DNA of 8,827 nucleotides from Deltaproteobacteria bacterium (GCA_017860985.1 JAGFXG010000033.1:1-8827), one strand, 5' to 3'. Positions 1 to 6,798 are shown, counted from the stretch's first letter. Notes: generated by a model from the sequence alone, not told the origin. A program made the numbers and translations.

Positions 1-1
1 G

Positions 2-670
2 CCATCAGGGAAAAGGAAGGTTTTTTATCGCCTTGCCCTGTACATTCAGTCATTCATTATTCTGGTCGCTGTCCTCCTGCCGCCGATCTTGAAGCCATAC
101 TCTGACGATGCCAAAGGCCTGGTTGTGATGATATCCGGTCTGTGGTGGCTTTATGTTCTTCCGGTCCTGGTAGTGGCGATTCTGATGATTTTTCTGCCGG
201 ATTGGGTTGCCCGCAAGGTTCGCTCCGGATGGTTTGTCACCATTTACCTTCTTTCCTGTGTTCTTTTAGCCGGCACGATTTTACCGATCACGGATTTTCT
301 GTCGCCTTATCGCAGTTCACTGGTTGCAAGGGATGCGATTGCCCGTTACGTACCGGCAGGGCATTTGTTGTATCAGTACCGCATTAATTTCTACGGGATC
401 GATTTTTACAATAAAATCCGAACGCCTGTTGTTGAGGATTTCGGTGAACTGGCGGACGGCATCATAAAAATGCCGGAAATGGAAATGAAGAAATATTTTT
501 TCGCAGTCGAAGGGTTCCATGAAAAAGTCAAGCAGGAAAACGAAATTTATTGTATTACGCAGTTTCCGGAAAAACTGAAACAGCTGCAGTCGAGACATGC
601 GCATGTCGATGTTCTCTGGGAGAATGGCGCATTCTATCTTTTGCACATTCGAAATAAGACAAAGGATTGA
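2..670 (+). CDS. arnT: ArnT-like lipid A 4-amino-4-deoxy-L-arabinose transferase, C-terminal part (5' end outside window)
   Basis: The frame is open from the first bases of the window, so this is the last 222 residues of a longer protein; E. coli ArnT has about 550. What is visible fits the C-terminal part of a GT-C/PMT-type membrane glycosyltransferase. There are three hydrophobic segments at about residues 11-30, 40-65 and 76-97 of the fragment, followed by a soluble domain of about 120 residues. That domain contains a YQYRINFYGIDFY stretch and a VVEDFGEL motif, typical of the periplasmic tail of family 39 transferases. ArnT takes L-Ara4N from undecaprenyl phosphate and attaches it to lipid A phosphates at the outer face of the inner membrane. 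The catalytic N-terminal loops cannot be checked, so the specific ArnT name rests largely on the next gene being arnB, 6 bases downstream. Another PMT-family glycosyltransferase is the alternative. In E. coli arnT lies after arnD; here it precedes arnB. Confidence 0.78.
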   Translation, partial: PSGKRKVFYRLALYIQSFIILVAVLLPPILKPYSDDAKGLVVMISGLWWLYVLPVLVVAILMIFLPDWVARKVRSGWFVTIYLLSCVLLAGTILPITDFLSPYRSSLVARDAIARYVPAGHLLYQYRINFYGIDFYNKIRTPVVEDFGELADGIIKMPEMEMKKYFFAVEGFHEKVKQENEIYCITQFPEKLKQLQSRHAHVDVLWENGAFYLLHIRNKTKD

Positions 671-676
671 TGTTCT

Positions 677-1822
677 ATGAAAATAAGAAAAGATTTTCTG
701 CCTTTCAGCCGTCCGTCCATCGGTGAGACGGAAATAACCGGTGTTGTTGCATGCCTGAAATCCGGCTGGATCACCACGGGGGCGCTTTGCAAGGCGTTTG
801 AAGATAAATTCTGCCGGTTGACCGGGGCTAAACAGGCAATCACGTTGAACTCGGCAACCGCCGGCATGCACCTGATGCTGAAAGCTCTCAAGCTGAAGGA
901 AGGGGACGAAGTGATCACGCCTTCAATGACGTTCGCTTCAACCGTCAACATGATCGCCCTTCACAAGGCAAAACCCGTTTTTGTCGATGTTGACTACGGC
1001 ACGCTGAATATCAATTGTGATTTGATCGAGGAAAAACTATCATCAAAAACCAGGGCAATCATTCCTGTGCATTTTGCGGGAGCTCCCGTGGACATGGATA
1101 AAATCAACAGGCTGGCCCGCAAGCATCATTTAACGGTCATCGAGGATGCTGCCCATGCCGTGGGTACCTTTTACAAAGGCATCCATGCCGGTGGTTTCGG
1201 CCACCCGGCCATCTTTTCATTTCATCCGATCAAGAACATTACGACGGGTGAGGGCGGGATGATCACGCTCAACAATGCCGGCCTTGAAAAGAAATTGCGT
1301 TTGATGAGATTCCATGGAATAGAAAGAGACGCTTGGAAAAGGTATGGCAAAGGCGGAAATCCATCCTATGACATCATGGAGCCGGGATACAAATACAACA
1401 TGCCGGATCTGCTGGCGGCGCTGGGATTGGCTCAGATGGATCGATGGGAAGAATTGAATGCACGCCGCCAGGTGCTGGCGGGGCTTTATCTGGATGGTTT
1501 GAAAGGTTTGCGTAAGCTGGATTTGCCGCAGGCGCCGGAGTATGTGCACACCCATGCCTGGCATTTGTTTATCGTTAAGATAAAGGATTATCCCCGGGAT
1601 GCCTTTATGGAGAAGCTGGCGGACTATAACATCGGTTACGGTCTGCACTTTCCTCCGGCGCATGCATTGTCTTATGTCAGGAAGAATTATGGCAGTGCAG
1701 GCAGGTCGCTTCCGGAAACAAGACGGGCGGCACCTAGAATCTTATCGCTGCCTTTGTTTCCTGATATGACGGAGGATGACGTTCAGTATGTCTGCAGGGC
1801 AGTAAAGGAGATTTTAAAATGA
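677..1822 (+). CDS. arnB: UDP-4-amino-4-deoxy-L-arabinose--oxoglutarate aminotransferase ArnB
   Basis: This is a 381-residue PLP-dependent aminotransferase of the DegT/DnrJ/EryC1/StrS family, essentially the same length as E. coli ArnB. It converts the UDP-4-keto-pentose made by the ArnA decarboxylase to UDP-L-Ara4N, with glutamate as amino donor, in the cytoplasm. From recalled sequence it follows E. coli ArnB closely: FLPFSRPSIGE at residues 7-17, SGWITTG at 29-35, SATAGMH at 59-65, the PLP-binding EDAAHAVGT around Asp157, the Schiff-base lysine Lys186 in FHPIKNIT, GYKYNMPD near 240, HAWHLF and GLHFPPAH later, and LPLFPDMT near the C-terminus. A possible ribosome site, AAAGGA, lies in the end of arnT, about 11 bases before the ATG. 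The stop overlaps the arnC start by four bases (ATGA), which suggests translational coupling. Context and motifs together make ArnB much more likely than a related perosamine or bacillosamine aminotransferase. Confidence 0.95.
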   Translation: MKIRKDFLPFSRPSIGETEITGVVACLKSGWITTGALCKAFEDKFCRLTGAKQAITLNSATAGMHLMLKALKLKEGDEVITPSMTFASTVNMIALHKAKPVFVDVDYGTLNINCDLIEEKLSSKTRAIIPVHFAGAPVDMDKINRLARKHHLTVIEDAAHAVGTFYKGIHAGGFGHPAIFSFHPIKNITTGEGGMITLNNAGLEKKLRLMRFHGIERDAWKRYGKGGNPSYDIMEPGYKYNMPDLLAALGLAQMDRWEELNARRQVLAGLYLDGLKGLRKLDLPQAPEYVHTHAWHLFIVKIKDYPRDAFMEKLADYNIGYGLHFPPAHALSYVRKNYGSAGRSLPETRRAAPRILSLPLFPDMTEDDVQYVCRAVKEILK

Positions 1823-2775
1823 TCAGGGTGCAGGTCTCGGTAGTCATACCGGTATATAATGAAGAGGCAAACCTGGCGGCATTGATGGGCAGGCTTTTGC
1901 CCGTGATGAAGGTGATGGGGAAAAGCTTTGAAGTGATCCTGGTCGATGACGGCAGTAAAGACAATTCGCTTAATCTTCTAAAGGAATTTGCCGCGAGTCC
2001 GAATATAAAGGTTGTGGAGCTGACCCGGAATTACGGCCAGCACGCGGCCATTATGGCAGGATTTTCGATTGTGCGCGGGGATATGATTATAACGATGGAT
2101 GCGGATTTGCAAAATCCTCCCGAAGAGATCCCGAATCTGGTCCGCGTGATGGAAGAGGGCGGCTACGACGTTGTCGGCACCATTCGCAAAGGACGGAAAG
2201 ATTCTTTCCTTCGAATAATGCCGTCAAAGATCATCAACATGGTCGCGCGGAAAATTACCGGTGTCAGCATGCGCGACTGGGGATGCATGCTGCGCGCTTA
2301 CAGCCGTCCGGTGGTTGAACGAATGATCGAATGCCACGAGCAGGCAACATTTATTCCCGCGCTGGCGACGGTTTTTGCCAAGCGGGTGACGGAAATAGAA
2401 GTTTCGCACGAAGAGCGGTTCGGCGGCAAATCGAACTATCCGCTGCGTAAACTCATCAACCTTCAGTTTGACCTTGTGGCTTCATTTTCCAATCTGCCTA
2501 TCAAACTGATTATGTACGGAGGCATCCTCATGTCGTTCATGGGAGTGTGCTTCGGTGTATTTCTGGCTGTCGCGCGTCTGGTTTACGGGGTCCGCTGGGC
2601 GGCCGAAGGCATTTTCACTTTATTCGCGATTTTGTTTGTCTTTGTCGGCCTGCAGTTTTTTGCGCTCGGAGTGATCGGCGAATACATCGGCCGGATCTAC
2701 AGTCAGGTCCGCAAACGTCCTGAATATGTCATCGAAAATATTTATTGTGCAAATGAGGAAGGCGATATTCGTTGA
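1819..2775 (+). CDS. arnC: Undecaprenyl-phosphate 4-deoxy-4-formamido-L-arabinose transferase ArnC
   Basis: This 318-residue family 2 glycosyltransferase (E. coli ArnC has 322) moves 4-formamido-L-arabinose from its UDP form to undecaprenyl phosphate at the cytoplasmic face of the inner membrane. The N-terminal GT-A domain shows VVIPVYNEE at residues 8-16, DDGS at 43-46, NYGQHAAIMAGF at 71-82, and the metal-binding DAD at 94-96 followed by LQNPPEEIP. GCMLRAY at 155-161 and the CHEQATFIP stretch near 172-180 also match E. coli ArnC. Two C-terminal membrane segments at about 229-252 and 263-287 frame the RWAAEGIFTLFA motif and precede GEYIGRIY, as in ArnC and other DPM1-like transferases. AAGGAG, 8 bases before the ATG, is a strong ribosome site. 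The gene overlaps both neighbours by four bases. A related transferase such as GtrB would share the fold, but the ArnC-specific motifs and the operon favour ArnC. Confidence 0.94.
   Translation: MIRVQVSVVIPVYNEEANLAALMGRLLPVMKVMGKSFEVILVDDGSKDNSLNLLKEFAASPNIKVVELTRNYGQHAAIMAGFSIVRGDMIITMDADLQNPPEEIPNLVRVMEEGGYDVVGTIRKGRKDSFLRIMPSKIINMVARKITGVSMRDWGCMLRAYSRPVVERMIECHEQATFIPALATVFAKRVTEIEVSHEERFGGKSNYPLRKLINLQFDLVASFSNLPIKLIMYGGILMSFMGVCFGVFLAVARLVYGVRWAAEGIFTLFAILFVFVGLQFFALGVIGEYIGRIYSQVRKRPEYVIENIYCANEEGDIR
2755..2762 (+). promoter_or_regulatory. Ribosome binding site supporting a TTG start
   Basis: GAGGAAGG lies 9 bases before the TTG at 2772, inside the 3' end of arnC. No ATG or GTG at this point would preserve the family N-terminus. 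Initiation at the TTG gives MKTIALAYHNMG, which aligns with the first residues of E. coli ArnA as I recall them (MKTVVFAYHDMG). The site and the homology together decide the start. Confidence 0.7.
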
Positions 2776-3695
2776 AAACAATAGCCTTGGCCTATCATAA
2801 TATGGGAATTGCCGGGCTTGCGGCTCTGGCTCGCCATGGTTTTAACATTGCCGCAATCTTTACGCATGAAGACGATCCCGGTGAGAATTGCTGGTTTGGC
2901 TCGGTGCAGGACTGGGCCCTGCAGCGCGGGATTCCATGCTATACAACCGACAATATCAATGATGAAGAATGGATTGGCAGGATACAATCATGGAATCCCG
3001 ATATTCTTTTTTCCTTTTATTATCGCAAAATGATAGGGGAAAAAATACTGGAAATCCCAAGGTTGGGTGCCCTGAATTTGCATGGATCGCTTCTGCCCGC
3101 CTACCGCGGGAGATGCCCTGTAAACTGGGTACTGGTTAAAGGGGAGGAAAAAACCGGCGTCACGCTTCATTTCATGGTTGAAAAGCCGGACGCGGGTGAT
3201 ATTGTCGGACAGAAAGAAGTGATCATCGATTTTCATGATACCGCCCGGACACTGTACGATAAATTATGCGAAGCGGCGGATGGTTTGCTCGATGAACTGC
3301 TCCCGGTCATCAAGACCGGGCAGATACCGCGCAGAAAGCAGAATCTGGCCGAGGGCAGTTATTACGGGGGTAGACGTCCGGAGGATGGCCGGATTGACTG
3401 GACACAGCCGGCCAAAGATATTTACAACCTTATACGTGCCGTGACTGACCCTTATCCGGGGGCGTTTGGACTCTTGAAAAACGGGGACAGAATTGTCATC
3501 TGGCGAGCCTTGCCGCTGGAAGCGCATGATATGAACGGACAAGCCGGCGATATAGACTATGCAGGTCAGGAGGTTCTTGTGAAAACAGGCAAGAATGCTA
3601 TAAAGCTTCTGGATGTTGAAATACAGGGCACAAAATTAACAGGTCCTGAAATCGGCGAATTTTTCAAAACGAGAAAGGTGATGAAACTTACATGA
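2772..3695 (+). CDS. arnA: Stand-alone UDP-L-Ara4N formyltransferase (N-terminal half of ArnA)
   Basis: This 307-residue protein corresponds to the N-terminal domain (about residues 1-304) of the bifunctional 660-residue E. coli ArnA. It transfers a formyl group from 10-formyltetrahydrofolate to the 4-amine of UDP-L-Ara4N in the cytoplasm, making the substrate for ArnC. The catalytic triad falls at identical numbers to E. coli: Asn102 and His104 in LNLHGSLLP, and Asp140 in the PDAGDIV motif. Other matches include IFTHEDDPGE (29-38), FSFYYR (80-85), YRGRCPVNWVLV (111-122) and the later AVTDPYPGAFG. The start is TTG, with a good ribosome site 9 bases upstream, and it overlaps the arnC stop by four bases. 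The protein ends before any Rossmann domain; the decarboxylase is a separate gene starting on an ATGA overlap. The C-terminal tail (GEFFKTRKVMKLT) does not resemble the E. coli interdomain linker. A Fmt-type methionyl-tRNA formyltransferase is excluded by these specific matches and by the context. Confidence 0.93.
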   Translation: MKTIALAYHNMGIAGLAALARHGFNIAAIFTHEDDPGENCWFGSVQDWALQRGIPCYTTDNINDEEWIGRIQSWNPDILFSFYYRKMIGEKILEIPRLGALNLHGSLLPAYRGRCPVNWVLVKGEEKTGVTLHFMVEKPDAGDIVGQKEVIIDFHDTARTLYDKLCEAADGLLDELLPVIKTGQIPRRKQNLAEGSYYGGRRPEDGRIDWTQPAKDIYNLIRAVTDPYPGAFGLLKNGDRIVIWRALPLEAHDMNGQAGDIDYAGQEVLVKTGKNAIKLLDVEIQGTKLTGPEIGEFFKTRKVMKLT

Positions 3696-4726
3696 AGATA
3701 TTAATCCTGGGCGTAAACGGTTTTATCGGACACCATCTGGTGAATAGAATACTGGCCGAAAAGCCTGACTGGCAGGTTTTCGGAATGGATTTAGGCACAG
3801 AGCGGATCGGTGCGGCACTGAACAATCCGCAGTTCAATTTTCTGGAGGGTGATATATCCATTAACAAGGAGTGGATTGAGTATCACGTTAAAAAATGTGA
3901 CGTGATTATGCCGCTTGTGGCTATTGCCACACCGAAAGCCTACGTGGAAGACCCCATTGGTGTTTACAATCTTGATTTTGAAATGAATGTTAATATCATC
4001 AAACAGTGCGTGAAATATCATAAACGCGTTGTTTTCCCTTCAACATCAGAGGTTTACGGAGCGTGCAATGATCCGGAATTCAAGGAGGACGAAAGCTATC
4101 TGGTTGTGGGGCCCATCAGCAAAGAACGATGGATTTACTCCTGCTGCAAGCAGCTTCTGGATCGCGTCATCTATGGATACGGCACCAGAGGCCACCTGGA
4201 ATTTACGCTGTTCAGGCCGTTCAACTGGATCGGGCCACGGCTCGACTCTCTGGACACAGCAAAAGAGGGAAGCTCCCGTGTGGTGACACAATTCATTGCC
4301 GAACTGCTCCTGAAACGGCCGATCAATCTGGTTGACGGCGGCCTGCAGAAACGCTGCTTCACTTACGTGGATGACGGGATTGCCGCGTTGATGAAAATCC
4401 TGGAGAATAAAAACGACGTCTGCAAAAATGAAATCATCAATATCGGTAATCCGGACAATGAATGCTCGGTGAAAGAACTGGCCGGCATGCTCAAAAAATT
4501 ATTTCTACAGCACCCCGACCATCAGAATGATTCCATCTACTCGGAGATTATTGAGATTCCCGCGGAATCTTATTACGGTAAAGGCTATCAGGACATATAC
4601 ACACGCAAGCCAAGCATTGAGAAGGCAAGAAAGCTGCTGGCCTGGGAACCGAAAGTGGACTTGCAGGAATCTCTGCGGCTGACGCTGAATTCATTCCTGG
4701 AAGAAAACAAGACCGTAACGGTGTAA
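3692..4726 (+). CDS. arnA: Stand-alone UDP-glucuronate 4-oxidising decarboxylase (C-terminal half of ArnA)
   Basis: This 344-residue short-chain dehydrogenase/reductase matches E. coli ArnA from about residue 315 to the end, with a constant offset of 314. It oxidises UDP-glucuronate at C4 with NAD+ and decarboxylates it to the UDP-4-keto-pentose used by ArnB. The NAD-binding GVNGFIG is at residues 7-13. The catalytic residues are present: Ser119 and Glu120 in FPSTSEVYG, Tyr149 and Lys153 in WIYSCCKQ, and Arg305 in the TRKPSI motif; these equal E. coli S433, E434, Y463, K467 and R619. GDISINKEWIEYHVKKCDV (54-71) and SYYGKGYQD (293-301) are further close matches. Glu120 and Arg305 distinguish this decarboxylase from ordinary sugar epimerases. 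A ribosome site, AAAGGTGAT, lies 9 bases before the ATG inside the preceding gene, which it overlaps by four bases in a different frame. UDP-xylose synthase is the nearest alternative and is less likely given the ArnA-like motifs and neighbours. Confidence 0.94.
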   Translation: MKILILGVNGFIGHHLVNRILAEKPDWQVFGMDLGTERIGAALNNPQFNFLEGDISINKEWIEYHVKKCDVIMPLVAIATPKAYVEDPIGVYNLDFEMNVNIIKQCVKYHKRVVFPSTSEVYGACNDPEFKEDESYLVVGPISKERWIYSCCKQLLDRVIYGYGTRGHLEFTLFRPFNWIGPRLDSLDTAKEGSSRVVTQFIAELLLKRPINLVDGGLQKRCFTYVDDGIAALMKILENKNDVCKNEIINIGNPDNECSVKELAGMLKKLFLQHPDHQNDSIYSEIIEIPAESYYGKGYQDIYTRKPSIEKARKLLAWEPKVDLQESLRLTLNSFLEENKTVTV

Positions 4727-4748
4727 CAGGGTTTGCGCGGAACACTTT

Positions 4749-5606
4749 ATGGGAATGCTTGGATTAAAAATTGACGTCGATACCTACTGGGGGATGCGTA
4801 ACGGTGTTCCCCGTTTGCTGCGGACGTTAAGGGATTTCCATGTTCAGGGCACATTTTTTTTAAGCATCGGACCTGACAACTCCGGGCGTGCAATGCTGCA
4901 GCTCATTAAAAATCCACTTTTCTTGAAAAAAATGATGAGGACAAAGGCAGCCAGTCTTTACGGCTGGAAAACCGCTTTTTACGGGACACTTTTACCTGCA
5001 CCGATGATTGCGCTATCGTTTCCCGATCTTGTTTTTCAAATTCTGGATGAAGGCCACGAGGTTCAATTCCACGCCTGGGACCACCGTCGCTGGCAGGATG
5101 AATTGACAGTGAAACCGGAAAGATGGATCGAACAGTGGTTTGAGGCAGGGATAAGCGGTTTCGAAAAGCTGACCGGCCGGAAACCGACGGCATTCGGGGC
5201 GCCGTCATGGCTGATTGACGACCGGGTGTTGCAGATCATTCAAAAATATCATTTTGAATATCTAAGCTGTACCCGCGCAAAAGCATGTTTTATTCATGAG
5301 AACCCTGTCATTCTGGAAATACCGTCCGATCTGCCGTGTTTTGAAGAACTGGATTCCCGAAAAGACGTGGCCACCCTGGGTAACATGATCAGCGACGGAG
5401 GGAATCATATCCTTCCCGTTCATGCCGAAGTCGAGGGGGGCATTTTCGAAGAGAAATTCAGGGAGCTTTTGAAAACCGCTTTGGCAGGGGGTATAAAAAT
5501 TACGGGCCTGGACGGCATGAAAGCCGTCCTGGATGTACGTCATCTGACCAAAAGAAAGCATCGAATGGAACTGCTGCCGGGCAGGCATTCCCCCTGTGCC
5601 GTATAG
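4749..5606 (+). CDS. arnD: 4-deoxy-4-formamido-L-arabinose-phosphoundecaprenol deformylase ArnD
   Basis: This 285-residue NodB-type polysaccharide deacetylase family protein (E. coli ArnD has about 296) removes the formyl group from undecaprenyl-linked 4-formamido-L-arabinose, making the ArnC product usable by ArnT. The metal and catalytic motifs are visible: IDVDT at residues 8-12 with Asp9 and Asp11, HAWDHRRWQ at 108-116 with His108 and His112, and HAEVEG at 225-230. GVPRLL (19-24), GPDN (41-44) and AASLYGW (67-73) also match E. coli ArnD from recall. No signal peptide or clear membrane span is visible. The start is the ATG 22 bases after the decarboxylase stop; a second in-frame ATG two codons later is possible, and the ribosome site is weak (GGA about 8 bases upstream). 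The last 20 or so residues, rich in Arg, Lys and His, do not resemble the E. coli tail. It is the last gene of the operon, with a terminator-like hairpin about 50 bases downstream. Confidence 0.93.
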   Translation: MGMLGLKIDVDTYWGMRNGVPRLLRTLRDFHVQGTFFLSIGPDNSGRAMLQLIKNPLFLKKMMRTKAASLYGWKTAFYGTLLPAPMIALSFPDLVFQILDEGHEVQFHAWDHRRWQDELTVKPERWIEQWFEAGISGFEKLTGRKPTAFGAPSWLIDDRVLQIIQKYHFEYLSCTRAKACFIHENPVILEIPSDLPCFEELDSRKDVATLGNMISDGGNHILPVHAEVEGGIFEEKFRELLKTALAGGIKITGLDGMKAVLDVRHLTKRKHRMELLPGRHSPCAV

Positions 5607-5624
5607 CCGTCTTGTGAATGTAAG

Positions 5625-5642
5625 TAATTAAAATAATTAAAA
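5625..5642 (+). repeat. Tandem 9-base AT-rich duplication
   Basis: TAATTAAAA occurs twice, back to back, in the spacer after arnD. The copies are identical. It may be simple slippage in an AT-rich spacer; it lies too far upstream of the candidate -35 to be an obvious UP element. Confidence 0.6.
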
Positions 5643-5654
5643 TTATTGATTTAT

Positions 5655-5677
5655 GGCGTCTTTTTTAGACGTCTTTT
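5655..5677 (+). terminator. Probable Rho-independent terminator of the arn operon
   Basis: GGCGTCT (5655-5661) can pair with AGACGTC (5667-5673) to form a 7-base-pair stem with one G-U pair and a five-T loop. It is followed by TTTT and a mixed T-rich run. It lies about 48 bases after the arnD stop, where an end to the operon transcript is expected. The stem is modest and the U-tract short, so termination may be partial. Confidence 0.6.
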
Positions 5678-5687
5678 GTGGCGTCTT
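5655..5687 (+). repeat. Three GGCGTCTT-like direct repeats
   Basis: GGCGTCTT (5655), GACGTCTT (5668) and GGCGTCTT (5680) are spaced 13 and 12 bases apart. A fourth related copy, GCCGTCTT, lies at 5606-5613 over the arnD stop. The first two copies contribute to the terminator stem, which explains part of the similarity. The third is outside the stem and lies just upstream of the TTGACA at 5692, so an operator role is possible but unproven. Confidence 0.5.
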
Positions 5688-5691
5688 ATGC

Positions 5692-5720
5692 TTGACATTG
5701 GTTTTTTGATGTGTTAGCCA
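5692..5720 (+). promoter_or_regulatory. Candidate sigma-70 promoter for the M23 peptidase gene
   Basis: A perfect -35 hexamer TTGACA is at 5692-5697. With a 17-base spacer the -10 would be TAGCCA at 5715-5720, preceded by TG at 5712-5713 as in an extended -10. The -10 is poor, so this rests mainly on the -35 and on position, about 55 bases before the gene and after the arn terminator. Confidence 0.4.
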
Positions 5721-5774
5721 CTTTGGTCAATGAGGTTTGAAAGATGTTTTTTGGGCTTCAGCTAAAGGGGAAAG

Positions 5775-6680
5775 ATGTCGGATAACTTTTTTACGTTAAT
5801 GATCATACCTCGCCAAAAGAGCTCAGTCAGAAAGATTTCTCTTTCGAGTAATCTGGTTCGCGGTCTTTTTATTGGTTCACTCCTTGCCATCTTGTTAAGC
5901 CTCTATGTTGTTTATGATTACGCAAGCATTAAAAGAGACCGCGCGGAGCTTGCCCGCCTCAGACAGCAAACCGTCCAGCAATCCAGAGAGATCATCGGCC
6001 TTGCGGTAAAAGTTGACGAATTTGCCGACCGGATGGAAGAGTTTAAGCAGTTTGACAGACGATTAAGGCTCATGGCCTCCGACGATATCGGACAGGACAA
6101 GAAAGTTCCTCTGGGCATCGGAGGTTCAAACAGCAGTCCAATGCACTTAAAAGAGATGCTCGACAAGGATCAGGAAACTCTTGTTTCCGGCATACATAAG
6201 AGCATGGCCCAGCTGAATGAAGAAGCCAATGAAAGAGAGCAGAGTTTCAACGAACTCTTAATATTTCTTCACGAGCAGAAGTCCATTCTTGCCGCCAAAC
6301 CGTCCATCTGGCCAATCAGGGGATGGGTTACATCCGAGTTCGGGGTCCGGCAGAATCCTTTCGGAACGAATAACGAATTTCATAAAGGCATCGACATTGC
6401 GACGGGAATGGGCAGAGAAGTTGCCGCCGCCGCAGACGGAATCGTTGTTGAAGTCAGCCAGGGTTCTGATGACGGTAACAGTGTCAGGGTCGAACACGGC
6501 TACGGTCGTTCCACAAGCTATTCGCACTTAACGAAAGCGGCTGTTAAGCAGGGAACTCGCATCAAAAGAGGCGACTTGATCGGATATGTCGGCAGTACCG
6601 GACGCAGCACCGGGCCGCATCTCCATTATGCCGTTTATATAAATAATGTCCCGGTCAATCCAAGAAAATACTTGAAATAA
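5775..6680 (+). CDS. Membrane-anchored M23 (LytM) family metallopeptidase with coiled coil
   Basis: This 301-residue cell-wall peptidase has a short cytoplasmic N-terminus with basic residues and one membrane segment at about residues 28-48. A helical, probably coiled-coil region spans about 51-100, with further helix at about 125-175. The C-terminal M23 domain starts near 180. All zinc ligands of an active LytM enzyme are present: His203 and Asp207 in HKGIDIA, and His282 and His284 in GPHLHYAVYIN, with the conserved His251 in SYSHL. It is therefore likely an active zinc endopeptidase cutting peptidoglycan cross-links in the periplasm, not a degenerate EnvC-type activator. The ATG follows GGGGAAAG closely, and starting there gives the basic, then hydrophobic N-terminus expected for an inner-membrane anchor. 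Terminator-like hairpins flank the gene on both sides, suggesting it is transcribed alone. An M23 gene just before secA is, as I recall, frequent in Deltaproteobacteria; the two products need not act together. Confidence 0.9.
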   Translation: MSDNFFTLMIIPRQKSSVRKISLSSNLVRGLFIGSLLAILLSLYVVYDYASIKRDRAELARLRQQTVQQSREIIGLAVKVDEFADRMEEFKQFDRRLRLMASDDIGQDKKVPLGIGGSNSSPMHLKEMLDKDQETLVSGIHKSMAQLNEEANEREQSFNELLIFLHEQKSILAAKPSIWPIRGWVTSEFGVRQNPFGTNNEFHKGIDIATGMGREVAAAADGIVVEVSQGSDDGNSVRVEHGYGRSTSYSHLTKAAVKQGTRIKRGDLIGYVGSTGRSTGPHLHYAVYINNVPVNPRKYLK

Positions 6681-6716
6681 TCCACGAATCTGAATTAATA
6701 TTAAAAAATCGTCAAT

Positions 6717-6751
6717 CCCGGGCGGTTTTGAGGGAGTTATTTTTGTCCGGG
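6717..6751 (+). other. Possible GC-rich hairpin in the spacer before secA
   Basis: CCCGGGC (6717-6723) can pair with GTCCGGG (6745-6751), seven pairs including one G-U, around a 21-base loop in otherwise AT-rich sequence. The right arm could instead pair weakly with CCCG at 6763-6766. No T-run follows directly, so it is not a standard terminator. It may be a 3'-end structure of the M23 transcript or have no function. Confidence 0.3.
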
Positions 6752-6798
6752 TAAATTGTTTTCCCGATAAACAGGGGTTTTTATTAAGGGATCAAATG

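Noticed and set aside
317..871. Long open frame of 184 codons on the minus strand across the arnT/arnB junction
   Set aside because: It lies antisense to two well-supported genes, its translation shows no recognisable domain, and it has no promoter or ribosome site I could see. It is a shadow of coding sequence.
3674..3700. Programmed -1 frameshift that would rebuild a fused ArnA
   Set aside because: The decarboxylase is in the -1 frame, but the overlap contains no X XXY YYZ slippery heptamer (AAACTTA does not qualify), and a good ribosome site precedes the decarboxylase ATG. Independent or coupled initiation explains it better.
5730..5765. 11-codon frame MRFERCFLGFS before the M23 gene as a leader peptide
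   Set aside because: No ribosome site precedes its ATG and its composition does not suggest an attenuator.
6717..6766. Riboswitch or attenuator in the secA leader
   Set aside because: The GC-rich arms do not match any riboswitch fold I recognise, and pairing with the terminator left arm is only four bases, so no convincing alternative structure exists. The candidate secA start site would also exclude this segment.
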